DNA of 5,544 bases, from positions 1 through 5,544 of the forward strand of contig SSTB01000271.1 in assembly GCA_009469665.1 (NCBI GenBank). The letters run 5' to 3'. How positions within the stretch are numbered: position 1 is the first letter of the stretch; the number at the start of each line of letters is the position of its first letter. The notes below the pieces were generated by a model. The model was not told the DNA's origin, ran no database searches, and worked only from the letters and a program-made list of their open reading frames with translations. This document shows positions 1 to 3,641 of the stretch, one piece after another. Position numbers and translations under genes: made by a program. The stretch is from Azonexaceae bacterium. GTDB lineage: Bacteria > Pseudomonadota > Gammaproteobacteria > Burkholderiales > Rhodocyclaceae.

Positions 1-125
1 AAAACCAGTTCGTCTGCGCCGATCTCCCATGCGACCTTGCCGCCAGCGGCGTAGTAGATCGCCCGCTCGATGTCGAGCCAGCGAAATGGGTTTCCAGCAA
101 TGTCGAGGGCCAGAATCTGGGTCAT
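1..125 (-). CDS. N-terminal part of a phage-type protein, possibly an HNH endonuclease (partial)
   Basis: A reading frame opens with ATG at 125 and runs without a stop off the left edge, giving 41 residues. It begins MTQILALDIAGNPFRWLDIE and continues with YYAAGGKVAWEIGADELV. An AGGTG ribosome binding site lies 5 nt before the ATG. The pattern (a LALDIAG-NP-W opening, then a YYA-KVAWEIG stretch) resembles, from memory, the N-termini of phage and mobile-element HNH endonucleases, but the catalytic HNH motif would lie outside the window, so this is a tentative family guess. The gene lies 48 nt downstream of tRNA-Arg(CCG) on the same strand and is probably part of the same transcription unit. 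That the frame is coding is fairly safe; the function is not. Confidence 0.55.
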   Translation of the reverse strand, partial: MTQILALDIAGNPFRWLDIERAIYYAAGGKVAWEIGADELV

Positions 126-173
126 GGTTGCACCTGATGTCAGTCCTTGAACAATTCGGGAATGGGGTCTGGA

Positions 174-250
174 TGGCCTGCCCGGCTGGATTCGAACCAG
201 CGGCCTTCGGCTTCGGAAACCGGCGCTCTTCCGGGCTGAGCTACGGGCAG
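174..250 (-). tRNA. tRNA-Arg (anticodon CCG)
   Basis: This is the last tRNA of the array, separated from the others by rtcB. The acceptor strands CTGCCCG and CGGGCAG pair perfectly. The D stem is GCTC/GAGC, the anticodon loop TTCCGAA gives CCG (reads CGG), and the T loop is the canonical TTCGAAT. G73 is followed by an encoded CCA. The 27-43 pair is a C-A mismatch, the only flaw. It starts 25 nt after the rtcB stop codon and just after a GC-rich hairpin, so it is probably released from the rtcB mRNA by processing. Confidence 0.95.
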
Positions 251-260
251 GAAGAAGGCA

Positions 261-276
261 ACCGCCCGGAGGCGGT
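261..276 (-). other. GC-rich hairpin with UCCG tetraloop at the rtcB stop codon
   Basis: ACCGCC and GGCGGT form a perfect 6-bp stem closed on the minus strand by a C(UCCG)G loop, a member of the extra-stable UNCG family. The stem begins at the last base of the rtcB TGA stop codon and is followed by a pyrimidine-rich TGCCTTCTTC just before tRNA-Arg(CCG). It lacks a proper U-run, so a strong intrinsic terminator is unlikely. It could protect the rtcB mRNA 3' end after the tRNA is cut out. Confidence 0.6.
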
Positions 277-1472
277 CACCCCTTGATGCAAAGGACTTGC
301 TTCAACGTATGACGGACCTCGACCAGATCCTCCTGGGCCGCCATCACCGCATAGATGTCCTTGTAGGCCGCTGGGATCTCGTCGATCACGGCTGAGTCCT
401 TCCGGCACTCGACGCCTGTCGTCTGGTTGCGGAGGTCGCCGATGGAATACTGGCGTTTGGCCGCACCCCGCGACATGCGACGGCCCGCTCCGTGGCTGCA
501 GGAGCTGTACGAATCCGGATGACCTTTGCCGGCGACGATGAACGAGCGCGCACCCATGCTGCCCGGGATGATCCCAAACTGCCCTGCGCGGGCCTGCACA
601 GCGCCCTTGCGGGTCACCCAGACTTTTTCGCCGAAGTGTTCCTCGACCGACGAGAAATTGTGGTGACAGTTGATGATCTCACCGGCGACCGCGAACTTGT
701 CTCCGAAGGCCTCCGCCATCACCTTCAGGATGAGGTGGAGCATCAAGTCGCGGTTGAGCGCGGCGTAGTCCTGCGCCCAGGTCATCCCGGCTACGTAGGC
801 GTCGAACTCGGCGGTGCCTTCGTCAAGCCACGCCAGATCCCGGTCGGGAAGGGCGTATCCCTTGGCCTTTGCATGGGTTTTTGCCATACCGATGGCGGTT
901 TCGCCGATCACTTTCCCGATGTTCCGGCTACCGGAATGCAGCATGATCCAGACACGGTCGCGTTCGTCCAGGCAGACTTCGATGAAGTGGTTTCCGCCAC
1001 CAAGAGTCCCGACCTGATTCCAGACCTTTCCCGGGTGGCTCAAGCGACCAACCTGTCCCATGATCGCCAGTCCGTCGAAGCGTTCGTGCAGGGCCTTGGC
1101 GCGCCGATGAAGGGCGATCCCCTGCAGACCGTCGCCGAAGGTACCCACCGGCTTCTTGTGGGCGTCGAAGCCGACTGGCACCATTGCTTCGATGGCGGCC
1201 CGTACGGTCGAAAGCGAATCCGGTAGATCGCCGGCCGCCAGCGAGGTTTCGACGGCCAGCATCCCGCATCCAATATCGACGCCGACAGCAGCAGGGATGA
1301 TGGCCCGGCGAGTCGGGATCACCGAGCCAACCGTCGCTCCCTTGCCGAGATGGACGTCTGGCATGACCGCGACGTGGCCGGCTACGATTGGCAGCGAAGC
1401 GATGTTACGCAATTGCGCCATGGCGTCCTGTTCGACCGGGACACCTTCGGTCCACATGCGGATTTCGCGCAA
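276..1472 (-). CDS. rtcB: RtcB RNA ligase (3'-phosphate/5'-OH RNA ligase)
   Basis: The 398-residue product is a full-length RtcB (E. coli RtcB, from memory, is 408 residues). RtcB joins RNA 3'-phosphate or 2',3'-cyclic phosphate ends to 5'-OH ends using Mn2+ and GTP, through a histidine-GMP intermediate. Family motifs are in order: MPDVHLGKG near residues 37-45; DIGCG with metal-binding Cys69; GGGNHFIE with His162; MLHSGSR with His179; INCHHN with His270/His271; RKGAVQARAGQFGIIPGSMG near 288-307; and SCSHGAGR with the guanylate-accepting His327. All catalytic and metal residues are present. I chose the TTG at 1472 because AAGGAG (1479-1484) sits 6 nt before it; the frame is open upstream only because it runs through tRNA-His. 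That ribosome binding site lies 5 nt from the tRNA-His CCA, so gene and tRNA are co-transcribed. No archease or RtcA/RtcR gene is visible. In this setting repair of cleaved tRNAs is the most likely job (inference). Confidence 0.97.
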   Translation of the reverse strand: MREIRMWTEGVPVEQDAMAQLRNIASLPIVAGHVAVMPDVHLGKGATVGSVIPTRRAIIPAAVGVDIGCGMLAVETSLAAGDLPDSLSTVRAAIEAMVPVGFDAHKKPVGTFGDGLQGIALHRRAKALHERFDGLAIMGQVGRLSHPGKVWNQVGTLGGGNHFIEVCLDERDRVWIMLHSGSRNIGKVIGETAIGMAKTHAKAKGYALPDRDLAWLDEGTAEFDAYVAGMTWAQDYAALNRDLMLHLILKVMAEAFGDKFAVAGEIINCHHNFSSVEEHFGEKVWVTRKGAVQARAGQFGIIPGSMGARSFIVAGKGHPDSYSSCSHGAGRRMSRGAAKRQYSIGDLRNQTTGVECRKDSAVIDEIPAAYKDIYAVMAAQEDLVEVRHTLKQVLCIKG

Positions 1473-1478
1473 GGCACT

Positions 1479-1484
1479 CTCCTT
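1479..1484 (-). promoter_or_regulatory. Ribosome binding site of rtcB (decides the TTG start)
   Basis: AAGGAG on the minus strand is 6 nt upstream of TTG at 1472. The only nearby ATG in frame (1457) has no such site and lies within the conserved MWTEGVPVE motif, so TTG initiation is favoured. Confidence 0.8.
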
Positions 1485-1489
1485 ATTCT

Positions 1490-1566
1490 TGGGGTGACCG
1501 ACCGGGTTTGAACCGGCGACCTCGCGGGTCACAACCGCGCACTCTGCCAACTGAGCTACGGCCACC
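1490..1566 (-). tRNA. tRNA-His (anticodon GTG)
   Basis: The gene encodes the histidine-specific extra G at position -1, opposite discriminator C73, and an encoded CCA. Acceptor strands GTGGCCG and CGGTCAC pair with one G-T. The D stem is GCTC/GAGT, the anticodon loop TTGTGAC sits on a perfect CGCGG/CCGCG stem, and the T loop is TTCAAAC. G-1:C73 is the main identity element of HisRS, so it looks fully functional. It lies between the 20-residue ORF (6 nt after its stop) and rtcB. Confidence 0.96.
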
Positions 1567-1572
1567 ACTGGG

Positions 1573-1635
1573 TTAGGACGCCAGCAGGTGCTGGCGCGAG
1601 ACTTCGATGAACTGCTCGATCACGTGTATCGACAT
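1573..1635 (-). CDS. 20-residue peptide between tRNA-Gln and tRNA-His
   Basis: ATG at 1635 opens a 20-codon frame ending in TAA at 1573, with product MSIHVIEQFIEVSRQHLLAS. An AAGGAG ribosome binding site lies exactly 6 nt before the ATG, as strong as that of rtcB. The frame fills the spacer, ending 6 nt before the tRNA-His 5' end. IHVIEQFIEVSRQHLL could form an amphipathic helix. I do not recognise it. It could be a small functional peptide, a leader peptide coupling translation to tRNA processing or rtcB expression, or the remnant start of a larger gene. The longer open frame upstream only reads back through tRNAs and is ignored. Confidence 0.65.
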   Translation of the reverse strand: MSIHVIEQFIEVSRQHLLAS

Positions 1636-1658
1636 GTTGTTCTCCTTATCGTTATGGG

Positions 1659-1731
1659 CAAGGGCGGCTGGGATCGAACCAACAACCTGCGGAATCAAAG
1701 TCCGCTGCTCTGCCGATTGAGCTACGCCCCT
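1659..1731 (-). tRNA. tRNA-Gln (anticodon TTG)
   Basis: The acceptor strands AGGGGCG and CGCCCTT pair with one G-T. The D stem is GCTC/GAGC, and the anticodon loop CTTTGAT on a GCGGA/TCCGC stem gives TTG (CAA/CAG). T loop TTCGATC, G73. No exact CCA is encoded: the 3' flank reads CCCA, as if one C had been inserted, so CCA must be added enzymatically. Confidence 0.94.
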
Positions 1732-1737
1732 ATGGGT

Positions 1738-1812
1738 TGGACGTGCGGGCGGGAGTCTCACCCGCCTGGGCCGGTTTTGCAGACCGGTGCATGGATGCTC
1801 TGCCACCGCACG
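1738..1812 (-). tRNA. tRNA-Cys (anticodon GCA), non-canonical D and T loops
   Basis: The acceptor CGTGCGG/CCGCACG is perfect, with U73 (the cysteine identity base) and an encoded CCA. The anticodon loop CTGCAAA on a perfect CCGGT/ACCGG stem gives GCA. The T stem GCGGG/CCCGC is perfect, but its loop is TGAGACT instead of the usual TTCRANY, so positions 55-56 are GA, not UC. The D arm GCA/TGC has the loop GAGCATCCA without the usual GG. Both partners of the normal G18-Psi55 and G19-C56 contacts are therefore changed together. Identity is secure; elbow geometry is unusual. Confidence 0.88.
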
Positions 1813-1818
1813 AGAAGT

Positions 1819-1903
1819 TGGAGCCGGGTGTGGGACTCGAACCCACGGGGGATTGCTCCGCCTGCTTACAAGGCAGGTGCTGTCGCCGCTGAGCCAACCC
1901 GGC
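1819..1903 (-). tRNA. tRNA-Thr (anticodon TGT) with a 14-nt variable region
   Basis: Acceptor GCCGGGT/ACCCGGC is perfect and carries G1-C72 and C2-G71, the acceptor pairs known to matter for E. coli ThrRS. U73 precedes an encoded CCA. The anticodon loop CTTGTAA on a CCTGC/GCAGG stem gives TGT; T loop TTCGAGT. The region between anticodon and T stems is 14 nt, where threonine tRNAs normally have about 5, and can fold as GGA-GCAA-TCC. This is the only Thr tRNA seen, so it would have to read all ACN codons by wobble. Confidence 0.9.
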
Positions 1904-1908
1904 ACAAG

Positions 1909-1999
1909 TGGTCCTACGGCGTGGAGTCGAACCACGACCTGGGGGTTATCTGCCCGAAACGCTTATAAGGCGTCCTGCTCTGCCGAGAGCTGCCGTAGG
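1909..1999 (-). tRNA. tRNA-Ile-like (anticodon TAT) with a long variable arm
   Basis: Acceptor CCTACGG/CCGTAGG is perfect, with A73 and an encoded CCA. D stem GCTC/GAGC; anticodon loop CTTATAA on GACGC/GCGTT gives TAT, which would read AUA. T arm CGTGG-TTCGACT-CCACG is canonical. The variable region is 21 nt with a GGG/CCC stem, so this is a class II body, whereas isoleucine tRNAs are class I. Position 8 is C instead of U, and an extra G sits between D and anticodon stems. Whether IleRS, or a class II enzyme such as LeuRS, charges it cannot be told from sequence. Confidence 0.82.
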
Positions 2000-2007
2000 A
2001 AATGTTT

Positions 2008-2083
2008 TGGTCGAGACGGGTGGAATCGAACCACCGACATCCTGCGTATGAAGCAGGCGTTCTAGCCGCTGAACTACGTCTCG
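2008..2083 (-). tRNA. tRNA-Met, elongator type (anticodon CAT)
   Basis: Acceptor CGAGACG/CGTCTCG is perfect, with A73 and an encoded CCA. D stem GTTC/GAAC, anticodon loop TTCATAC on CCTGC/GCAGG, T loop TTCGATT. The anticodon stem lacks the three stacked G-C pairs of initiators and the 1-72 position is paired, so it is not an initiator. A CAT anticodon could also be a lysidine-modified tRNA-Ile2; elongator Met is more likely because the array also has a separate AUA reader. Confidence 0.88.
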
Positions 2084-2085
2084 GG

Positions 2086-2158
2086 CGCCCACGGCAGGAA
2101 TCGAACCCGCCAGTCCTCCGGGTAGAAGCCGGATGCCTATCCGCTCGGCCTCGTGGGC
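2086..2158 (-). tRNA. tRNA-Arg (anticodon TCT)
   Basis: Acceptor GCCCACG/CGTGGGC is perfect with G73. The D stem is short (GCC/GGC) and position 8 is A rather than U. Anticodon loop CTTCTAC on a perfect TCCGG/CCGGA stem gives TCT (AGA). T arm GCGGG-TTCGATT-CCTGC. No CCA is encoded: only 2 nt separate its G73 from the 5' end of tRNA-Met, so both ends must be made by very precise cuts. Confidence 0.92.
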
Positions 2159-2166
2159 AGGGATGA

Positions 2167-2251
2167 TCGGACGGACGAGACTCGAACTCGCATCCCAGAG
2201 CGGGCTCTTCGGGTTTAAGCCGAGGGCGTCTGCCGATTGCGCCACCGTCCG
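2167..2251 (-). tRNA. tRNA-Leu (anticodon TAA), class II
   Basis: Acceptor CGGACGG/CCGTCCG is perfect, with A73 and no encoded CCA (TCA follows). The D region GGCGCAATCGGCAGACGC is typical of bacterial leucine tRNAs. Anticodon loop CTTAAAC gives TAA (UUA). A 16-nt variable arm containing GAG-CCCG-CTC is present, as expected for leucine. T loop TTCGAGT. It is the only one of the five Leu tRNAs here with the standard long variable arm. The 27-43 pair is a C-A mismatch. Confidence 0.93.
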
Positions 2252-2255
2252 GTAC

Positions 2256-2333
2256 TGGTGCGAAGCCCCGGAGTCGAACCGGGAGGCGCCGAATTTTGAG
2301 TACGGCAGGTATGCCAATTCCCTTCAGCTTCGC
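2256..2333 (-). tRNA. tRNA-Leu-like (anticodon CAA), short variable loop
   Basis: Acceptor GCGAAGC/GCTTCGC is perfect, with A73 and an encoded CCA. The D arm (AGG-GAATTGGCATA-CCT) is of leucine type. Anticodon loop CTCAAAA on CCGTA/TTCGG (one T-T mismatch) gives CAA (UUG). T arm CCCGG-TTCGACT-CCGGG is perfect. The variable region is only 5 nt (CGCCT), against the long arm expected of a bacterial Leu tRNA. Confidence 0.88.
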
Positions 2334-2338
2334 GTGAA

Positions 2339-2415
2339 TGGTGCCTTCCCCGGGATTCGAACCCGGAACAACTGGTCCCTGAAACCAGCGCGTATGCCAG
2401 TTGCGCCAGACCAGG
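2339..2415 (-). tRNA. tRNA-Leu-like (anticodon CAG) with mismatched acceptor strands
   Basis: The anticodon stem CTGGT/ACCAG, T arm CCGGG-TTCGAAT-CCCGG and D arm GCG/CGC are perfect; loop TTCAGGG gives CAG (CUG); A73 and an encoded CCA are present. The 3' acceptor strand is GGAAGGC, which needs GCCTTCC at the 5' end, but the 7 nt before T8 read CCTGGTC, leaving at least three mismatches. The variable loop is 5 nt (TTGTT). It may be a broken or recombinant gene. The sequence upstream is a 78-nt spacer, not a tightly abutting tRNA. Confidence 0.78.
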
Positions 2416-2430
2416 AGCCGCAGGCGACGC

Positions 2431-2452
2431 AGGACAGCCGAAGGCTGGTCCC
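2431..2452 (-). other. Hairpin in the spacer between tRNA-Leu(TAG) and tRNA-Leu(CAG)
   Basis: On the minus strand CAGCC-TTC-GGCTG forms a 5-bp stem, extended by GGGA/TCCT across one bulged C. It lies in the 78-nt spacer 2416-2493, where I see no ORF with a ribosome binding site and no further tRNA. The hairpin contains GCCTTC, six of the seven bases that the mismatched acceptor of tRNA-Leu(CAG) lacks. Confidence 0.45.
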
Positions 2453-2493
2453 GAGCACCGCGAGGGATGCGCGAAGTGCACAAAGGCGTGGTC

Positions 2494-2571
2494 TGGTGCC
2501 GACCCCCGGCTTCGAACCGGGAAACCCTTGCTTCTAAGGCAAGGAGGTATGCCTATTCCCTTCAGGTCGGC
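2494..2571 (-). tRNA. tRNA-Leu-like (anticodon TAG), short variable loop
   Basis: Acceptor GCCGACC/GGTCGGC is perfect, with A73 and an encoded CCA. D arm AGG-GAATAGGCATA-CCT, anticodon loop CTTAGAA on a perfect CTTGC/GCAAG stem gives TAG (CUA), and T arm CCCGG-TTCGAAG-CCGGG is perfect. The variable loop is 5 nt (GGTTT) instead of a leucine long arm. Its D arm is nearly identical to those of the CAA and GAG genes, pointing to duplication within the array. Confidence 0.9.
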
Positions 2572-2576
2572 AAAGC

Positions 2577-2653
2577 TGGTGCCCAGAGCGGGAGTCGAAC
2601 CCGCAGAATCATGCCCCTCAAGCATGCACGTATGCCTATTCCGTCATCTGGGC
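2577..2653 (-). tRNA. tRNA-Leu-like (anticodon GAG), short variable loop
   Basis: Acceptor GCCCAGA/TCTGGGC is perfect, with A73 and an encoded CCA. D arm ACG-GAATAGGCATA-CGT; anticodon loop TTGAGGG on a perfect CATGC/GCATG stem gives GAG (CUC/CUU); T arm GCGGG-TTCGACT-CCCGC. The variable loop is 5 nt (ATTCT). Its D loop is identical to that of the TAG gene, with which it is adjacent. Confidence 0.9.
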
Positions 2654-2658
2654 AAAGG

Positions 2659-2734
2659 TGGTGTCCGGTGACGGGTTCGAACCGCCGACCCGCTGCTTGT
2701 AAGGCAGCCGCTCTCCCAACTGAGCTAACCGGAC
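2659..2734 (-). tRNA. tRNA-Val (anticodon TAC)
   Basis: A fully canonical gene: acceptor GTCCGGT/ACCGGAC, D stem GCTC/GAGC, anticodon loop CTTACAA on GCTGC/GCAGC, variable GGGTC, T arm GGCGG-TTCGAAC-CCGTC, A73 and encoded CCA. It is the only Val tRNA found, so it must read all GUN codons. Confidence 0.97.
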
Positions 2735-2740
2735 ATTGGA

Positions 2741-2816
2741 TGGTCTCCCCGGCAGGAATCGAACCTGCGGCCTGCCGACTAGGATTCGGCCGCTCTTCCT
2801 GCTGAGCTACGGAGAG
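2741..2816 (-). tRNA. tRNA-Arg (anticodon CCT)
   Basis: Acceptor CTCTCCG/CGGGGAG pairs with one T-G. D stem GCTC/GAGC, anticodon loop ATCCTAG on GCCGA/TCGGC gives CCT (AGG), T arm GCAGG-TTCGATT-CCTGC, A73 and encoded CCA. Canonical fold. Confidence 0.96.
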
Positions 2817-2823
2817 GAAAGAG

Positions 2824-2899
2824 TGGCGCCTCGTAGGGGATTTGAACCCCTGGCTTCCCGCTAGACAGGCGGGCACTCTGGCCGCTGAGTTAACGAGGC
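2824..2899 (-). tRNA. tRNA-Asp (anticodon GTC)
   Basis: Acceptor GCCTCGT/ACGAGGC is perfect, with G73 (the aspartate identity base) and an encoded CCA. D stem ACTC/GAGT, anticodon loop CTGTCTA on a perfect CCCGC/GCGGG stem, T arm AGGGG-TTCAAAT-CCCCT. Canonical fold. Its 5' end is only 2 nt from the CCA of tRNA-Ser(GCT). Confidence 0.97.
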
Positions 2900-2901
2900 G
2901 A

Positions 2902-2994
2902 TGGCGGAGGATCAGGGATTCGAACCCTGGCGCCCGGGTTTTGCCGGACTCTCCCTTAGCAGGGGAGCACCTTTAGCCGCTCGGCCAATCCTCC
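2902..2994 (-). tRNA. tRNA-Ser (anticodon GCT), class II
   Basis: Acceptor GGAGGAT/ATCCTCC, G73 and encoded CCA. The D region GGCCGAGCGGCTAAAGG is typical of serine. Anticodon loop CTGCTAA on CTCCC/GGGAG gives GCT (AGC/AGU). A 21-nt variable arm containing a CCGG/CCGG-type stem and the T arm CAGGG-TTCGAAT-CCCTG complete a standard serine tRNA. Confidence 0.96.
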
Positions 2995-3002
2995 TTGAAC
3001 CG

Positions 3003-3078
3003 TGGTCAGCGTGGCGAGAATCGAACTCGCGACCTCAAGCTCCCCGAGCTTGCGCGCGGCCATCTGCGCTACACGCTG
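3003..3078 (-). tRNA. tRNA-Pro (anticodon GGG)
   Basis: Acceptor CAGCGTG/CACGCTG is perfect with the proline-typical C1-G72 pair and A73, plus encoded CCA. D stem GCGC/GCGC, anticodon loop TCGGGGA on CAAGC/GCTTG gives GGG. Position 33 is C rather than U, as also occurs in some bacterial proline tRNAs. T arm GCGAG-TTCGATT-CTCGC. Confidence 0.95.
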
Positions 3079-3083
3079 TCGTT

Positions 3084-3159
3084 TGGCCTCGCCCGCAGGG
3101 GTCGAACCTGCGGCCTTCGGTTTCGTAAACCGACGCTCTTCCAACTGAGCTAGGGCGAG
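3084..3159 (-). tRNA. tRNA-Arg (anticodon ACG)
   Basis: Acceptor CTCGCCC/GGGCGAG is perfect, G73, encoded CCA. D stem GCTC/GAGC, anticodon loop TTACGAA on TCGGT/ACCGA, T arm GCAGG-TTCGACC-CCTGC. A34 would need deamination to inosine by host TadA to read CGU, CGC and CGA. The anticodon and variable regions resemble tRNA-Arg(CCG) at 174-250. Confidence 0.97.
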
Positions 3160-3165
3160 AAAATC

Positions 3166-3253
3166 TGGCGGAAGGAGAGGGAGTCGAACCCCCGCGGCGT
3201 TGCCGCCCATCTGATTTCGAATCAGCGCCGTTCGGCCTCTCCGGCATCCTTCC
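3166..3253 (-). tRNA. tRNA-Ser (anticodon CGA), class II
   Basis: Acceptor GGAAGGA/TCCTTCC, G73, encoded CCA. The D region CCGGAGAGGCCGAACGG is standard for serine. Anticodon loop TTCGAAA gives CGA (UCG); 27-43 is a G-A mismatch. The long variable arm contains GGCG/CGCC, and the T arm is GGGGG-TTCGACT-CCCTC. Confidence 0.95.
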
Positions 3254-3260
3254 AAGGTAC

Positions 3261-3335
3261 TGGCGCCCCGTGACGGACTCGAACCGCCACCGCCGGTTTT
3301 GGAGACCGGAACTCTGCCAATTGAGCTAACGGGAC
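3261..3335 (-). tRNA. tRNA-Trp (anticodon CCA)
   Basis: Acceptor GTCCCGT/ACGGGGC pairs with one T-G; G73 (tryptophan identity base) and an encoded CCA. D stem GCTC/GAGT, anticodon loop CTCCAAA on a perfect CCGGT/ACCGG stem, T arm GGCGG-TTCGAGT-CCGTC, 4-nt variable loop. Canonical. Confidence 0.96.
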
Positions 3336-3341
3336 TTGAAG

Positions 3342-3417
3342 TGGTCCTTGGACTCCGGATCGAACGGAGGACCTGCGCGTTATCGACACGCCGCTCTGCC
3401 TACTGAGCTATCCAAGG
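3342..3417 (-). tRNA. tRNA-Ile (anticodon GAT) with C33
   Basis: Acceptor CCTTGGA/TCCAAGG is perfect, A73, encoded CCA. D stem GCTC/GAGC, anticodon stem GCGTG/CGCGC, T arm CTCCG-TTCGATC-CGGAG. The anticodon loop is TCGATAA, so positions 32-33 are T-C where isoleucine tRNAs have C-T; the near-universal U33 is replaced by C. Shifting the loop by one base would give CGA but would leave no base 26 and a G-G mismatch, so GAT is preferred. Confidence 0.88.
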
Positions 3418-3422
3418 AAGTC

Positions 3423-3514
3423 TGGCGGAGAGACAGGGAGTCGAACCCTGGCGCCGCATCGCTGCGACCATCCGGTTTCCAACCGGCGCCCTTTGGCCTC
3501 TCAGGCATCTCTCC
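3423..3514 (-). tRNA. tRNA-Ser (anticodon GGA), class II
   Basis: Acceptor GGAGAGA/TCTCTCC, G73, encoded CCA. The D region CCTGAGAGGCCAAAGG is serine-like. Anticodon loop TTGGAAA gives GGA (UCC/UCU), again with a 27-43 G-A mismatch as in the CGA gene. The long variable arm includes a CGCAGCGATGCG hairpin, and the T arm is CAGGG-TTCGACT-CCCTG. Confidence 0.95.
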
Positions 3515-3538
3515 AATAAGTTGTTGCCCGCGCGTGGC

Positions 3539-3578
3539 CGCTGTCTTTCATCCGGGAGCCACCCGGACACCGACAGCG
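3539..3578 (-). other. Nested hairpin in the 127-nt spacer between two Ser tRNAs
   Basis: CGCTGTC (3539-3545) and GACAGCG (3572-3578) form a perfect 7-bp outer stem; inside it TCCGGG (3551-3556) and CCCGGA (3562-3567) form a perfect 6-bp stem with a 5-nt loop. The spacer 3515-3641 has no tRNA and no ORF with a good ribosome binding site. It could be a small structured RNA, a processing signal or a degraded gene. Confidence 0.5.
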
Positions 3579-3641
3579 CGTTGTGCTCCCCTGCGCGGTG
3601 GGGTAGGCCTGGCTGGGCCGGTCTTTCGTTGCCGCAAACTC

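Noticed and set aside
492..1226. 244-codon ORF on the plus strand
   Set aside because: It is antisense to the highly conserved rtcB gene and shows no recognisable motif; an open antisense frame is common in high G+C genes.
276..1568. 430-residue version of RtcB starting upstream of 1472
   Set aside because: The first 32 codons are tRNA-His read as protein; the TTG at 1472 has its own ribosome binding site.
1573..1935. 120-codon minus-strand frame
   Set aside because: All but the last 20 codons translate tRNAs (Gln, Cys, Thr); repeated pieces such as SNPG and VAGS are tRNA arm translations. Only the part starting at 1635 is kept.
1914..3255. Many 60-190 codon ORFs on both strands across the array
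   Set aside because: They are read-throughs of tRNA genes with repetitive tRNA-derived peptides such as GSNPGEG or RFDSCRG and no ribosome binding sites.
3501..3548. 16-codon ORF (MKDSGHARATTYWRDA) ending in tRNA-Ser(GGA)
   Set aside because: No convincing ribosome binding site; it lies in one arm of a hairpin and runs into the tRNA.
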